Of a DNA stretch of 63,832 nt, positions 36,232 through 46,152 are shown in pieces; position 1 is the stretch's first letter; each line of letters opens with the position of its first letter. This stretch comes from an uncultured Bacteroidota bacterium (GTDB taxonomy: Bacteria > Bacteroidota > Bacteroidia > Bacteroidales > F082), in NCBI GenBank assembly GCA_900542475.1, contig UQNO01000008.1:1-63832 (forward strand), given 5' to 3'. The position numbers were made by a program, and so were the translations under genes. The notes under the pieces are model-generated. The model saw only the letters and a list, made by a program, of their open reading frames with translations, was not told the origin of the DNA and ran no database searches.

Positions 36232-37515
36232 TTACGTTTCGCTCGAAACGGCATCGACTTCGATGGCGAGATTGCCGAACAAGTTAAGCGGCTCGCCGTC
36301 GGTGATTAAGATGTCGTCTTCGAGTCGGATGCCGATGCCTTCCTCTCGGATATACAGCCCAGGCTCGCACGAGAGTATCATGCCAGGTGCGAAAGGCTCG
36401 TACTTGTCGAGGTTGTCGTGGCAGTCGAGACCGATATGATGAGCCATTCCGTGCATCAGATATTTACGGTACAATGGATTGTCAACGTCTTGATTGTCAA
36501 CGTCTTGCTGGGTAAAGAGTCCGAGTTGTATCATCTCTTTCTCCATCAGCTGATAAGTTGTCCGGTTTATTTTGTCGATGGTGCCGCCAACCTTGTAAAG
36601 CTTGGTTATCTCTTTCTTGACACGCAACACCGCCTCGTAGCACTCTCTCTGACGTGGCGTGAACTTGCCGCCGACAGGTATTGTTCTGCTCAAATCGGAG
36701 GCGTAGTTTTGATACTCGCAGCCCATGTCCAAGAGCAGCAACTCATTGTCGTTCAAGACACTGTCGTTCTTTGAATAATGAAGACAGCAGGCATTTTTCC
36801 CGCCGGCGACGATAGGGTGAAAGGCGTGGCCCGAGGCGTTGTTCATCTTGAAGATGTATTCCATCTCGGCTTGCATCTCGTACTCGTAACGTCCTGGTTT
36901 TACTGTTTTTAAGCAATGCAGAAAAGCCTTGCCGGTAATGTCGCAGGCATGTTTTATAATCTCGATTTCCTCTTCCGATTTGATTTTACGCAGCTTGTTT
37001 AAAATAGGTGCCGAACGCTCGAAAGTGTGTAGCGGATATTGACTCATAATAGCTTTCACGAAGCGTTCCTGAATGGTGACGACTTTCGTTTCAAAACGCG
37101 AGTATTCATAAAGGTTCAGATAAACCTTCGCGCTGCTGAGTATCAAGTCTTTCAATATGTCGTTGAAACTATCGGCATACATCACGTTGTCGCAGCCTGA
37201 AATCTTCTTGGCTTGTTTCGCGTCGAGCATCTCGCCTCTCCATATTGCCTTTGTCTCGCTATACGGCTCGACAAACAGAATCTCGCGCATGGCAGGATTC
37301 GGGTGGTCGGGAAACAGAATGAGATATGCACCCTCTCTGTCGATTCCGGTGAGATAGAAGAAGTCGGAGTTCTGCCGGAAAGGGTAGCACTGGTCGCCGT
37401 TGCGCGGCATCTCCTCGTTGGCGGTGAAAACAGCAAGAGCACCTTTTGTCATCAAAGAGGCAAAATTCCTGCGATTTCTGACAAAAAGTGCACTTGTTAA
37501 GTTGTTGACAGACAT
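36232..37515 (-). CDS. pepP: Xaa-Pro aminopeptidase (aminopeptidase P family), second copy
   Basis: 427 residues. AMP_N domain then M24 domain with metal ligands in LLLDMGCEY, NYASDLSRT, HGMAHHIGLDCHD, SCEPGLYI and RLEDDILIT. It is closer to classical PepP than the 473-residue paralogue. It starts two bases after the end of the porin-family gene on the same strand. Confidence 0.92.
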   Translation of the reverse strand: MSVNNLTSALFVRNRRNFASLMTKGALAVFTANEEMPRNGDQCYPFRQNSDFFYLTGIDREGAYLILFPDHPNPAMREILFVEPYSETKAIWRGEMLDAKQAKKISGCDNVMYADSFNDILKDLILSSAKVYLNLYEYSRFETKVVTIQERFVKAIMSQYPLHTFERSAPILNKLRKIKSEEEIEIIKHACDITGKAFLHCLKTVKPGRYEYEMQAEMEYIFKMNNASGHAFHPIVAGGKNACCLHYSKNDSVLNDNELLLLDMGCEYQNYASDLSRTIPVGGKFTPRQRECYEAVLRVKKEITKLYKVGGTIDKINRTTYQLMEKEMIQLGLFTQQDVDNQDVDNPLYRKYLMHGMAHHIGLDCHDNLDKYEPFAPGMILSCEPGLYIREEGIGIRLEDDILITDGEPLNLFGNLAIEVDAVSSET

Positions 37516-37516
37516 T

Positions 37517-38200
37517 TTATAAGAACTTGAGACCCAATGTTATTGTAAACACGTTCTGTTTTGTCTTGTCGAGGGCGAACGAGCCGCTGTTGTTGCCAAA
37601 ACTCCAATCGACGCTGTCTGATTTGAAGAATTTCGACAAGCCGAAACTGTAGTTGACATCGAGAGTGAGTTTCCACACATCCAAGCCGACATTAAGCGCC
37701 GCGCCCCATGTCATGCCTTTGGCGTCGAGGTTTTCGAAATTGACGTTTTGCGTGCCGCCATTGACATCAACGTCCTGCTTTTGGCTCAACACGAAATACA
37801 TCACCGGACCGACATTAGCCCTGAGCTTTAGAATGCCGCCGTCAATCTGATAACCCAATAAAATCGGAACCGCGAGGTTCTGCTGGGTGAGAGTGAGAGA
37901 AGGGTTTAAATCGACATTAACACCTTGGGCAACGCTCAATGACGGATCCATGTTGAAATTGAACACCTGGCCGCTTTTAAACCAAAGCAACTCCGGCTGA
38001 ATGACGAAATTGTGGATTGTGAGCCTTCCGAACACACCTGCCGTGAAATGCTCCGAAAAACCTTTCTTAATCTCGGCTTTTTCCATCGAAAGCTTTGTGG
38101 TCTGATAACCGATTTTAGGACCTAAACAAAAACCGAAACCTTCTGCTCTCGCCACGTTGGCAAGCAGAACAATAGATAAAACAAGTAATAATTTCTTCAT
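37517..38200 (-). CDS. Outer-membrane beta-barrel protein (PorT-like)
   Basis: 227 residues with a signal peptide (MKKLLLVLSIVLLANVARA) followed by alternating beta strands ending LGLKFL. It resembles the OMP_b-brl_2/PorT group of Bacteroidota. Cargo unknown. It precedes pepP on the same strand and diverges from the + strand barrel gene. Confidence 0.78.
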   Translation of the reverse strand: MKKLLLVLSIVLLANVARAEGFGFCLGPKIGYQTTKLSMEKAEIKKGFSEHFTAGVFGRLTIHNFVIQPELLWFKSGQVFNFNMDPSLSVAQGVNVDLNPSLTLTQQNLAVPILLGYQIDGGILKLRANVGPVMYFVLSQKQDVDVNGGTQNVNFENLDAKGMTWGAALNVGLDVWKLTLDVNYSFGLSKFFKSDSVDWSFGNNSGSFALDKTKQNVFTITLGLKFL

Positions 38201-38236
38201 AAACGTGAATTTTTTAATAAGTTGTATTTTTTTTAT

Positions 38237-38244
38237 TATTTTTG
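38237..38244 (+). promoter_or_regulatory. Promoter -7 element (TATTTTTG)
   Basis: TATTTTTG, 37 bases before the ATG at 38281; it excludes the earlier in-frame start at 38242. Confidence 0.5.
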
Positions 38245-38280
38245 CAAAGATATTTAAAAAAATTAAATAATCGACAAAAT

Positions 38281-38907
38281 ATGAAAAAGAATTTTTGTTT
38301 ATTGCTTCTGATTATGCTGTTTTCATTTGTCGCTTCAGCGCAACGCTTTGAGTATCAATTTGGTTTAAAAGGCGGACTCGGCAGTGGCTTTTTGAGTGCC
38401 GATGATGATAATATCGTTAGCAAAGATAATGGTTTCAGCTCTAAATTCGGCTTGACAGGCATTTATTATTTTGGAGAAAATTATGGTATTTCTTCGGGAT
38501 TTAACATCATCGGCAACAATCTGTCGTATAAAACAACGGTTGTTGACGAAAACGGCGTGGTCTCCAATGAAATCGCCAACAGAAATATCAACAACACATA
38601 TTGTCAGATACCTGTCCTTTTGAAAATGCGCACTGATAATTTTGCCGGTAAATTCAGAATTTTCGGTGAGATTGGCTATGGGTTGAACATCTTGGCGAAC
38701 GAAAACGACAAATACGATGCAAGCCACCCTTACCGCGATGTCTGCAGCTCCCTGATTGTGCATCTCGGCGTTGAGATAGAGGTGCTGAACAGAAGTTCCT
38801 TGCAGATTATGGCCAGCTATGACGACTTCTTCTCGACAATAGTGTCGAGGAACTCTAACAAAATGACATTGAGCGATTTATGTCTTGAAATAGGATTTCT
38901 GTTCTGA
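38281..38907 (+). CDS. Outer-membrane beta-barrel protein
   Basis: 208 residues: signal peptide (MKKNFCLLLLIMLFSFVASAQ), then an eight-strand-like barrel pattern (FEYQFGLKGGLGSGFL ... GEIGYGLNI). Member of the same broad family as the 37517-38200 protein. The stop overlaps the start of the nitrilase-fold gene (TGATG), so the two are translationally coupled. Confidence 0.75.
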   Translation: MKKNFCLLLLIMLFSFVASAQRFEYQFGLKGGLGSGFLSADDDNIVSKDNGFSSKFGLTGIYYFGENYGISSGFNIIGNNLSYKTTVVDENGVVSNEIANRNINNTYCQIPVLLKMRTDNFAGKFRIFGEIGYGLNILANENDKYDASHPYRDVCSSLIVHLGVEIEVLNRSSLQIMASYDDFFSTIVSRNSNKMTLSDLCLEIGFLF

Positions 38908-39689
38908 TGAAGATAACTTTAGCACAGATAAGATGCGTTGACGGCGATGTTGACGGCAACGTGAAAAAGATGGTGGAGGCTGCTCATAAGGCGAAAGCCT
39001 CCACTTTAGTGATATTTCCGGAGCTTTCGGTGTGCGGTGTCGGATGTGGCGACTTGCTTGAGGACGATGGTTTTATCATGAAATGCGAGAATGCACTGGA
39101 GCGAATCACATCAGAATGCGAGACTGTGGGCGTGCTCGCGGGCTGTCCGGTAAGAAACGCCTCCGGCAAAGGCAAGCCGTTGTTCAATGCAGCGGTATAT
39201 TTGTTTCAGGGACAACGCAAGGTGTTTAAAAAGAAACAGTTGACTGTCGCCGAACAAAAATATTTCGAGCCGTCTGATGAAGATGTGTTATTGCAAATAG
39301 GCTGTCATAAATATGCCGTGACGATAGGCTCGGACTTGGCGAATACCAACGACGACGAGCTCTTGTTGACAAACCGCATGGACGAGCTCATGACACTTGC
39401 TCCCGATGTCATTATTAATATAGATGCCGACAAATGCGCCATGAACCGCTCGAGGACACGCCGCGACGAGTTGAGGCGTAATGTGTTGAAAACCGAGCGT
39501 CCGATAGTGTTCGTGAACAATGTGGCATCAAAAGGAGAAGCCACCTTCGATGGCGGCTCCATGATTTTCGGGTACGAAAGTTACGTGGTCGCCGCCGCTC
39601 CTTTTTTTGAGGAGGCGGTGATGGATGTCGATCTCGAATGTCTTATATCCATGAAGCACGTTGACGAGCAGCAGGACTACGTATTATAA
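38907..39689 (+). CDS. Nitrilase-fold protein (NAD synthetase glutaminase-like) lacking catalytic Cys
   Basis: 260 residues of the carbon-nitrogen hydrolase fold, closest in feel to the N-terminal glutaminase domain of glutamine-dependent NAD synthetase. The catalytic Glu (IFPELSVCG) and Lys (KVFKKKQL) regions are present. At the nucleophile site, where families have CED, this protein has TIGSDLAN: Gly/Ser replaces Cys. There is no synthetase domain. It may be a catalytically dead regulator or act by another mechanism. It overlaps the nucleoside phosphorylase gene by six bases at the 3' end. Confidence 0.7.
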   Translation: MKITLAQIRCVDGDVDGNVKKMVEAAHKAKASTLVIFPELSVCGVGCGDLLEDDGFIMKCENALERITSECETVGVLAGCPVRNASGKGKPLFNAAVYLFQGQRKVFKKKQLTVAEQKYFEPSDEDVLLQIGCHKYAVTIGSDLANTNDDELLLTNRMDELMTLAPDVIINIDADKCAMNRSRTRRDELRRNVLKTERPIVFVNNVASKGEATFDGGSMIFGYESYVVAAAPFFEEAVMDVDLECLISMKHVDEQQDYVL

Positions 39690-40559
39690 CCTTTCGAGAG
39701 TCGTTTCTATCAGTTTCTCAACGTATTGATGATAGTCGGAGGAGAATTGCTCTGTGACGCGGTTGGCTATTGCCACGCATATTGTCAGGCAGTTGTGTCC
39801 AAGCATCTTGCCAAGGCTGAACAACGCCGACGATTCCATCTCGAAGTTACAGATTTTCCAGCCGTTATATGCAAATCTCTCAATATCCGTGTTGATGTGC
39901 GGATATGTCAGCTCGAGGCGAAGCGAGCGCCCTTGAGGTCCGTAGAAACCTGGAGACGTGGCAGTGATTCCTTGATGACAACCTTTTGCGATACGGTCGA
40001 AAAGCTCTTTGGAGCTCTCAACGATATATGGCTTCGGTAAATCCGACGGATACTTCATGTCGCGAATGAAAGCATCTGTCATCTCTTTGTTAATCACAGA
40101 GTCATGCTCCTTATAGAAATAAGCCAAGCCGTCAAGACCTATGGCATAACGCGAAGCCACATAGCTGTCGCCAACGCCAATCTCGGGCTGAAGAGCCCCG
40201 CAAGTGCCGAGACGAATCATGTTGAGAACACGGTGCTCGGACTTGGGAGTGCGGGTCTTGAAGTCAATATTCGCCACCGCATCAAGCTCGTTGACAACGA
40301 TGTCGATGTTATCCGTGCCCATGCCCGTCGAAATAGCACTTATGCGCTTGCCCTTGTAAACACCTGTGTGCGTTATAAGCTCGCGATTCTGACGCTTATA
40401 TTCTATGCTGTCAAAATATCGCGATACCATGCCGACACGGTCAGGGTCGCCAACCAAAATGATGTTGTCGGCAAGCATCTCCGGAAAGAGATTTAAATGA
40501 TATATCGCACCCTCGTTGTTGAAAACAAGCTGCGAACCTGGAATGGGTTTTGTGTTCAT
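39684..40559 (-). CDS. Nucleoside phosphorylase (uridine phosphorylase-like)
   Basis: 291 residues of the NP-I family. Phosphate-binding block LVGDPDRVGMVSRYFD near the N-terminus, STGMGTDNIDIVVNEL and RLGTCGALQPEIGVGD, and the C-terminal NFEMESSALFSLGKMLGH with the Glu-Met-Glu ribose-binding motif. Cleaves nucleosides with phosphate; uridine is most likely, purines possible. Confidence 0.88.
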   Translation of the reverse strand: MNTKPIPGSQLVFNNEGAIYHLNLFPEMLADNIILVGDPDRVGMVSRYFDSIEYKRQNRELITHTGVYKGKRISAISTGMGTDNIDIVVNELDAVANIDFKTRTPKSEHRVLNMIRLGTCGALQPEIGVGDSYVASRYAIGLDGLAYFYKEHDSVINKEMTDAFIRDMKYPSDLPKPYIVESSKELFDRIAKGCHQGITATSPGFYGPQGRSLRLELTYPHINTDIERFAYNGWKICNFEMESSALFSLGKMLGHNCLTICVAIANRVTEQFSSDYHQYVEKLIETTLERL

Positions 40560-40653
40560 ATTCCTAAATGTTAATTTTTTTTACAAAATTAGTCATTTTT
40601 TTGCAAGTTATGTTAAAAAATGTTAAAAAATAAAAACATAAAATATTAATGTT

Positions 40654-40661
40654 TAATTTTG
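40654..40661 (+). promoter_or_regulatory. Promoter -7 element (TAATTTTG) of gldB
   Basis: TAATTTTG, 30 bases before the ATG at 40691. Confidence 0.5.
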
Positions 40662-40690
40662 TGACGTTAAAATCAAAAAAATGATAAAAC

Positions 40691-41692
40691 ATGAATAAAA
40701 TATTAATCGCTTGTTTAATGGCCGTTTCTTTTCTGTCTTGCTCAAAATCAGACAGTTATAAAAAGAAACTGAATGTAAACTGCAAGAATGTGGAACCACG
40801 ACAATTGGAGATTATGGAGTATAACAAGGCCCTTTTTTCTATCGACACCGCTGATTTTGAAACGGGACTTCAATCTATACGACCGCAGTTCAGCGCGCTT
40901 TTGGGAGATACTCTCGAAACATCTGACATACTATTTATCAAAAATTTTGTCACCGACACTTTTGCAATGAGAATCAACGAGTTGGTTGAAGAAACTTTCC
41001 ATAACCTCGAAATCGTCTCCAACAAGGTGAAAGATGTATATCAACATTTAAGGTACTATTATCCGGAAGTGACCTTGCCTCCGACTTTCACATACGTCTC
41101 CGGCATTGATTTCGACAATGGACCTGTGATGATTTCTCCCGAAGCAGTCATGATAAGTCTTGATTTCTACTTGAGCAACAAAGATTTCGTGTATGACAAA
41201 GTTGGAATGCCTCGATATGTGTCGCGCCGCTGCCAACCCGCTTCTCTGTCAAAAGATTTGGCTGAAAGTCTGTACTATACGTATTGTCATGATAATATTA
41301 AGAATAAAAATGTGATGATGGAGATGATTGCCCGAGGTAAAAAATATTTTTTCATTGAAGCCATGGAGCCATCTATGAACGACTCGGTTTTGTTGGGATA
41401 TTCTTCACGACAAATGGAGTGGGTACAAGATAACGAAGGAGAGGTTTGGGCAACAATTGTTGGAAACAATATGTTGTACGCCAACAGTTTCGAGCAATAT
41501 CGCGTGCTGTTCAACGACGGACCTTTCACCGCGGCTTTTTCCGAAAACGCACCTGCCAGGCTGGGAGATTTCATCGGCTTGCAAATAATTCGCTCATTCA
41601 TGTCAAATAATGACGAATCGCTGCGACAACTGATGGAAACGACTGATTATCAGGATATTTTACAGCGGTCGAGATACAAGCCAAGGAAATAA
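40691..41692 (+). CDS. gldB: Gliding-motility-associated lipoprotein GldB
   Basis: 333 residues with a lipoprotein signal (CLMAVSFLSCSKS, Cys near residue 18). The body (DILFIKNFVTDTF ... YYPEVTLPPTFTYVSGIDFDN ... ISLDFYL) matches the GldB family. GldB is needed for gliding in flavobacteria and is kept in many non-gliding Bacteroidales, probably for cell-surface processes linked with type IX secretion. Single gene followed by yifB. Confidence 0.85.
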   Translation: MNKILIACLMAVSFLSCSKSDSYKKKLNVNCKNVEPRQLEIMEYNKALFSIDTADFETGLQSIRPQFSALLGDTLETSDILFIKNFVTDTFAMRINELVEETFHNLEIVSNKVKDVYQHLRYYYPEVTLPPTFTYVSGIDFDNGPVMISPEAVMISLDFYLSNKDFVYDKVGMPRYVSRRCQPASLSKDLAESLYYTYCHDNIKNKNVMMEMIARGKKYFFIEAMEPSMNDSVLLGYSSRQMEWVQDNEGEVWATIVGNNMLYANSFEQYRVLFNDGPFTAAFSENAPARLGDFIGLQIIRSFMSNNDESLRQLMETTDYQDILQRSRYKPRK

Positions 41693-41786
41693 CAACCATT
41701 GGCCATGAAGCAATGTCTCTTGGTTTTCACTCCGTGGATTTGCAATAGCTGATAGTTGAATTTTTATTTACTAAAAACCGATTTTT

Positions 41787-43319
41787 ATGTTAGTCAAAAC
41801 ATTTGGCAGTGCCTTGAACGGCATTGATGCTATTACAGTCACTATCGAGGTCAACATCGACCGTGGCGTTCAGTTTTTCCTTGTCGGACTGCCCGACAGC
41901 GCCGTGAAAGAGAGTCAACAGAGGATTGAATCTGCATTGAGCAACAACGGGTTAAAGTATCCGAAACGGAAAATAACAATCAATATGGCGCCTGCCGACA
42001 TCCGCAAGGAGGGTTCGAGCTACGACCTGCCGTTGGCGATAGCGATTCTCGCAGCTTCCGAACAGGTTAGCGTCGATTCACTTGACAAATATGTCATAAT
42101 GGGAGAGTTGTCTCTCGACGGCAGTATCAACCCCATAAAAGGAGCGTTGCCTATAGCCATCAAAGCTTCAGAAGAGGGGTTCAAAGGCGTGATAGTGCCC
42201 AAGGCCAACGCCAACGAGGCTGCGGTGGTGGAAGACATTGACGTTTACGGAGTGAGCACCATCATGGATGTAATCAACTTTTTCAATGGATTCCATCATC
42301 TTGAACCTGTCAAGCTGAATATTGAAGATGAAAAAAAAGATGATTTCCACGACTTTGACTTCTCCGATGTCAAAGGTCAAGAAAACATCAAAAGAGCTTT
42401 GGAGGTGGCGGCTGCCGGCTCGCACAACGTGATTCTGATAGGCCCGCCAGGCAGCGGCAAAACGATGCTGGCCAAACGCTTGCCTACCATCATGCCCCCG
42501 ATGACCCTGAAAGAAGCTCTTGAAACAACAAAGATTCACTCTGTCGTGGGAATGCTCGCACATAATGTCTCGCTGATGCGCTCGCGACCATTCAGAAATC
42601 CGCATCATACCACATCTTACGTCGGACTGGTCGGAGGAGGGACATATCCGCAACCAGGCGAAATCTCGTTGGCCCACAACGGTGTCTTGTTTCTCGACGA
42701 ACTGCCGGAGTTCAAACGACAAGTACTGGAGGTGCTGCGACAACCTATGGAAGACCGCATGGTGACTATTGCCCGCGCAAAACAGACAATAGAATTTCCG
42801 GCGAGCTTTATGCTCGTGGCAGCCATGAACCCCTGCCCGTGCGGCTACTATAATCACCCGACAAAGGAATGTTCATGCAAACCGGGACAAGTGGAACTGT
42901 ATCTCTCAAGAATATCCGGACCCTTGCTCGACAGAATAGACCTGCATATCGAGACGTTTCCGCTGTCGTATGAGGAACTGTCACAGAAAAAACAAGGTGA
43001 AAGCAGCGCCGTCGTGCGAGAAAGAGTGGTAAAAGCCCGCATGATTCAAGTGCAACGCTTCGCCAATGTTCCCGACATACATAGCAACGCTCAAATGAGC
43101 GCCAAAATGATCCAGAAATACTGCGACATAGACGACTCCTGCGGCACACTCTTGAAAAACGCAATGGAACGCCTCGGTCTCTCCGCTCGCGCCAGAGACA
43201 GAATCCTTAAAGTGGCAAGAACTATCGCCGACCTGGCAAACTCCGAACATATACAACCAGAACACCTCGCCGAAGCTATTCAATACCGTAGCCTGGATAG
43301 AGACAACTGGGGAAAATGA
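41787..43319 (+). CDS. YifB family Mg chelatase-like AAA ATPase (ComM)
   Basis: 510 residues: N-terminal ChlI domain (VEVNIDRGVQFFLVGLPDSAVKES), AAA+ core with Walker A LIGPPGSGKTMLAKRLP and Walker B LFLDELPEF, Mg_chelatase_C with a cysteine cluster (MNPCPCGYYNHPTKECSC). ComM-type helicases promote branch migration in natural transformation. Complete. Confidence 0.94.
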   Translation: MLVKTFGSALNGIDAITVTIEVNIDRGVQFFLVGLPDSAVKESQQRIESALSNNGLKYPKRKITINMAPADIRKEGSSYDLPLAIAILAASEQVSVDSLDKYVIMGELSLDGSINPIKGALPIAIKASEEGFKGVIVPKANANEAAVVEDIDVYGVSTIMDVINFFNGFHHLEPVKLNIEDEKKDDFHDFDFSDVKGQENIKRALEVAAAGSHNVILIGPPGSGKTMLAKRLPTIMPPMTLKEALETTKIHSVVGMLAHNVSLMRSRPFRNPHHTTSYVGLVGGGTYPQPGEISLAHNGVLFLDELPEFKRQVLEVLRQPMEDRMVTIARAKQTIEFPASFMLVAAMNPCPCGYYNHPTKECSCKPGQVELYLSRISGPLLDRIDLHIETFPLSYEELSQKKQGESSAVVRERVVKARMIQVQRFANVPDIHSNAQMSAKMIQKYCDIDDSCGTLLKNAMERLGLSARARDRILKVARTIADLANSEHIQPEHLAEAIQYRSLDRDNWGK

Positions 43320-43618
43320 CCTTAAACCTTAACTGTCACTGGGGGCAAAGAAAAATGATGAGAATGCTTCGGATTGCGAAAACTTTTAACTTTGATGATT
43401 GTGTCAGATGAAATTTAATTTTCAAAAAATCAAGAACTTTGCAAATATTCTTTCGCCCAACTATTTCCCTTTTGACATGAAACCTAAATGCGGCTGCGAA
43501 ACGGCGCACCCTCACAAGAGACGAGTGAGAGTATGTTTTCAACAGCCGTGGGCTTCCGCGGTTCGAGCTTGGATGTAGAACGTTGGTACGGCCGTAAAAA
43601 CGGATGAAAATCCGCACC
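43320..43618. other. Intergenic region, possible repeat or ncRNA
   Basis: About 300 bases between convergent yifB and the TonB receptor gene. A minus-strand frame of 93 codons with a basic, low-complexity translation is not convincing as a protein. The region has GC-rich pieces with a small CCGTGGG/CCGCGG hairpin, and an AT-rich half near yifB. I recall comparable translated stretches from other Bacteroidota, which would suggest a dispersed repeat, but cannot confirm it. Confidence 0.3.
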
Positions 43619-46147
43619 CTAAAACTCCATAATCAACTTGAGGTTTAACTGCCTGTTGGTCAAGTAGTTAGGCACAGCGTATTGTATATTATACACATCG
43701 GTAATCCACATATATGAGCTCACGTTGTTCACGCCAAGGAGGTTGAAAACTTCCAAACTGAGCCAACAGTTTCTGATATAATTCAAAGGATTTCTTGGAT
43801 TTCTGAATGATGTGGCATCGCCGATAAGCTGCTTGCTGAATCCGATATCCACACGGCGATACGGCGTCATTCTGTATTTCTGCTGATAACGCTCGCCGTC
43901 TGATGGCCCAAAAGGCAGTCCTGTTCCAAATATGAGTTTCAGGTTTACCTTGAACGACGGGATAATCGGGAGATAATCCTGGAAGAAAATGGCAAGGTTG
44001 ACGCGCTGGTCGGAAGGACGTGGGATGCCCGAAATAATGGTATCGGTTGCTTCCGGAACAACTCCGTTGTTTTTGTCTGTTTGAGAATAAATATTACCTT
44101 TATTGTCAACAAAATAGAGAATGTTTTCTGCGGTTTTCATAAAAGACAGCGAAGCCCAGCTGTCGATACCCTTCACGAACTCTCCATTGATTTTCATGTC
44201 AAGACCCGTGGCATAACCCGTCGCTCTCTGGTCGGCGTAGTATCTTATTCTAATGTTATCGACTTCGTAAGGAATGATGTCTTTCAGATATTTATAGTAT
44301 AACTCTGTGGTGAGTACAAACGGACGACCCCATGCCTGGAATTGGTATTCGTGACCAAGCACTACCTGATATGATTTTTGCACCGAGGCATTGTCTTTGC
44401 TTACGAGGCTGCCGTCGAACATGCGCAACTCCCTGTAAAATGGCGGCTGCACATAAACTCCGCCTGATAGGCGGAATGTCATGTTGGCATGATTATGAGG
44501 CTGCATGGCAACGCCGGCGCGCGGACTGACGTTGACAGAGCCGTTGTAGCCCCAATAGTTGGCGCGCAATCCCGCTGTCAAAACCCATATATCGCCTCTC
44601 TCGCTCTCTATCTGCCACGAATTCTGCAAATAACCTTCTAAAGTATTGACCTGCAATTCATTATGACCACTGGCGACGTTTTTCAATTCAAGAGGTGTCT
44701 GCATCGGGTTGTTGGGATTAAGAATGGAGTCAATGACATGAGGCTGTGTGTAGCCTGCCGAATCTGTCATCTCCCACTCGTTTATGATGTCGTCGAACAA
44801 CTGATGCTGGTATCGCAGACCCCATTTCAAAATGTTGTCGCGATATTTGTACGCACCCTTGTGATCAAGACTGAAAACCCTTGAGTAAAAATAGTTTCTC
44901 GCATGTTCAATATATGTTCCAACTCCTTGATTGGCGATGACATTACCCTGCTGCTCACTTCCCGGGTTGGTTTCTAAAAGCCCGATCCAATATTGCCCTT
45001 GAATATCGTATGTCTCCGATTCGGCAGTTGAAAATGCCGAGCCTATGAATTTCAGGTTCAAATCTTCATTTGGGCTGTAATTCAATGACAAGGCACCCAA
45101 GCCCGTGGTGTATTTGCTAAGTTCTTGTCCGTCGAAATAAATCTTCAATCGATATGATGCCTGTAGATTTCCGAAGTCGGTTTGGCGAGTTGTCGGAGCC
45201 ATGAGATAACTGTTGCGCGAATAGTAACCGAGGGCCGAAATCTCAAGTCTCGAAGAGACGTTATATGTAATAAGTCCTTGAACATCGGCGAAATTAGGTT
45301 TATAATCGCCTTTAGTGTCCATTTTTCCAAGCAGATATTGGGTATTTTTGTACCGTGCCCCGATGAGATAGTTCATCTTTCCTTTCAACGCCATGCCTTC
45401 GGTATGTGCCTCGGCTCCCAACAGACTGAATGTCAACGAGCTTGCTGCTATTGTGGGCTTCTTGTAGGTAATGTCGAGCACTGATGAGAGTTTGTCGCCA
45501 TACTCCGAATAGAACCCGCCTGCCGAGAAGTCGATGTTCGAGACAAGTCGTGAGTTGATAAAGCTGAGGCCTTCCTGTTGGCCCGAGCCGACTAAAAAGG
45601 GCTTGTATATCTCAATGCCGTTCACATAAATCAGATTTTCGTCGAAGTTCCCGCCACGCACATTATATTGGGAACTGAGTTCGTTTGTCGAACTCACGCC
45701 CGGAAGGGTCTTCACCATGTCTTCCACTCCCCCTGCTCCCGCCGAGGGCAATAGCACCGTCTCCCGCGCATCAAGCCTGGTCGTCGCCGACGACCTTATC
45801 GACTGGTCCTGCACCATCATCTCCGGAAGCATAGTCGAGCCAACCCTCATCTTCATGTCGCACCTGCGGCTCTCGCCAACCTTGAGCCTTACCTCCACCT
45901 TGTCCTCCTCGTATCCGACAAACGAAAACACCACACTAATCAAAGTGTCGGCTGGCAGCCTCAAACTGTAGTTGCCACGCTGGTCGGAGACAACACCGTA
46001 AGGAGTGCCCTGCACCGCCACGTTGACAAACTCAATGGCCCGCCCATCATCATCAGTGACCCTCCCATACAAAACGCCCTCCTTCTTTTGTCCAAAAACA
46101 AAAGCCGGAAGAAGAATTAATATGAAAAACAGCAACCTTCTCATCAT
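43619..46147 (-). CDS. TonB-dependent receptor with carboxypeptidase-like regulatory domain
   Basis: 842 residues. Signal peptide (MMRRLLFFILILLPAFVFGQ), CarboxypepD_reg-like domain (GRVTDDDGRAIEFVNVAVQ), plug (ETVLLPSAGAGGVEDMVKTLPGV, YNVRGGNFDENLIYVNG) and a 22-strand barrel ending LKLIMEF. Imports an unknown substrate across the outer membrane. No SusD gene is next to it, so it is not a usual SusC. Its upstream region is occupied by a repeat block. Confidence 0.9.
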   Translation of the reverse strand: MMRRLLFFILILLPAFVFGQKKEGVLYGRVTDDDGRAIEFVNVAVQGTPYGVVSDQRGNYSLRLPADTLISVVFSFVGYEEDKVEVRLKVGESRRCDMKMRVGSTMLPEMMVQDQSIRSSATTRLDARETVLLPSAGAGGVEDMVKTLPGVSSTNELSSQYNVRGGNFDENLIYVNGIEIYKPFLVGSGQQEGLSFINSRLVSNIDFSAGGFYSEYGDKLSSVLDITYKKPTIAASSLTFSLLGAEAHTEGMALKGKMNYLIGARYKNTQYLLGKMDTKGDYKPNFADVQGLITYNVSSRLEISALGYYSRNSYLMAPTTRQTDFGNLQASYRLKIYFDGQELSKYTTGLGALSLNYSPNEDLNLKFIGSAFSTAESETYDIQGQYWIGLLETNPGSEQQGNVIANQGVGTYIEHARNYFYSRVFSLDHKGAYKYRDNILKWGLRYQHQLFDDIINEWEMTDSAGYTQPHVIDSILNPNNPMQTPLELKNVASGHNELQVNTLEGYLQNSWQIESERGDIWVLTAGLRANYWGYNGSVNVSPRAGVAMQPHNHANMTFRLSGGVYVQPPFYRELRMFDGSLVSKDNASVQKSYQVVLGHEYQFQAWGRPFVLTTELYYKYLKDIIPYEVDNIRIRYYADQRATGYATGLDMKINGEFVKGIDSWASLSFMKTAENILYFVDNKGNIYSQTDKNNGVVPEATDTIISGIPRPSDQRVNLAIFFQDYLPIIPSFKVNLKLIFGTGLPFGPSDGERYQQKYRMTPYRRVDIGFSKQLIGDATSFRNPRNPLNYIRNCWLSLEVFNLLGVNNVSSYMWITDVYNIQYAVPNYLTNRQLNLKLIMEF

Positions 46148-46152
46148 GTTTC

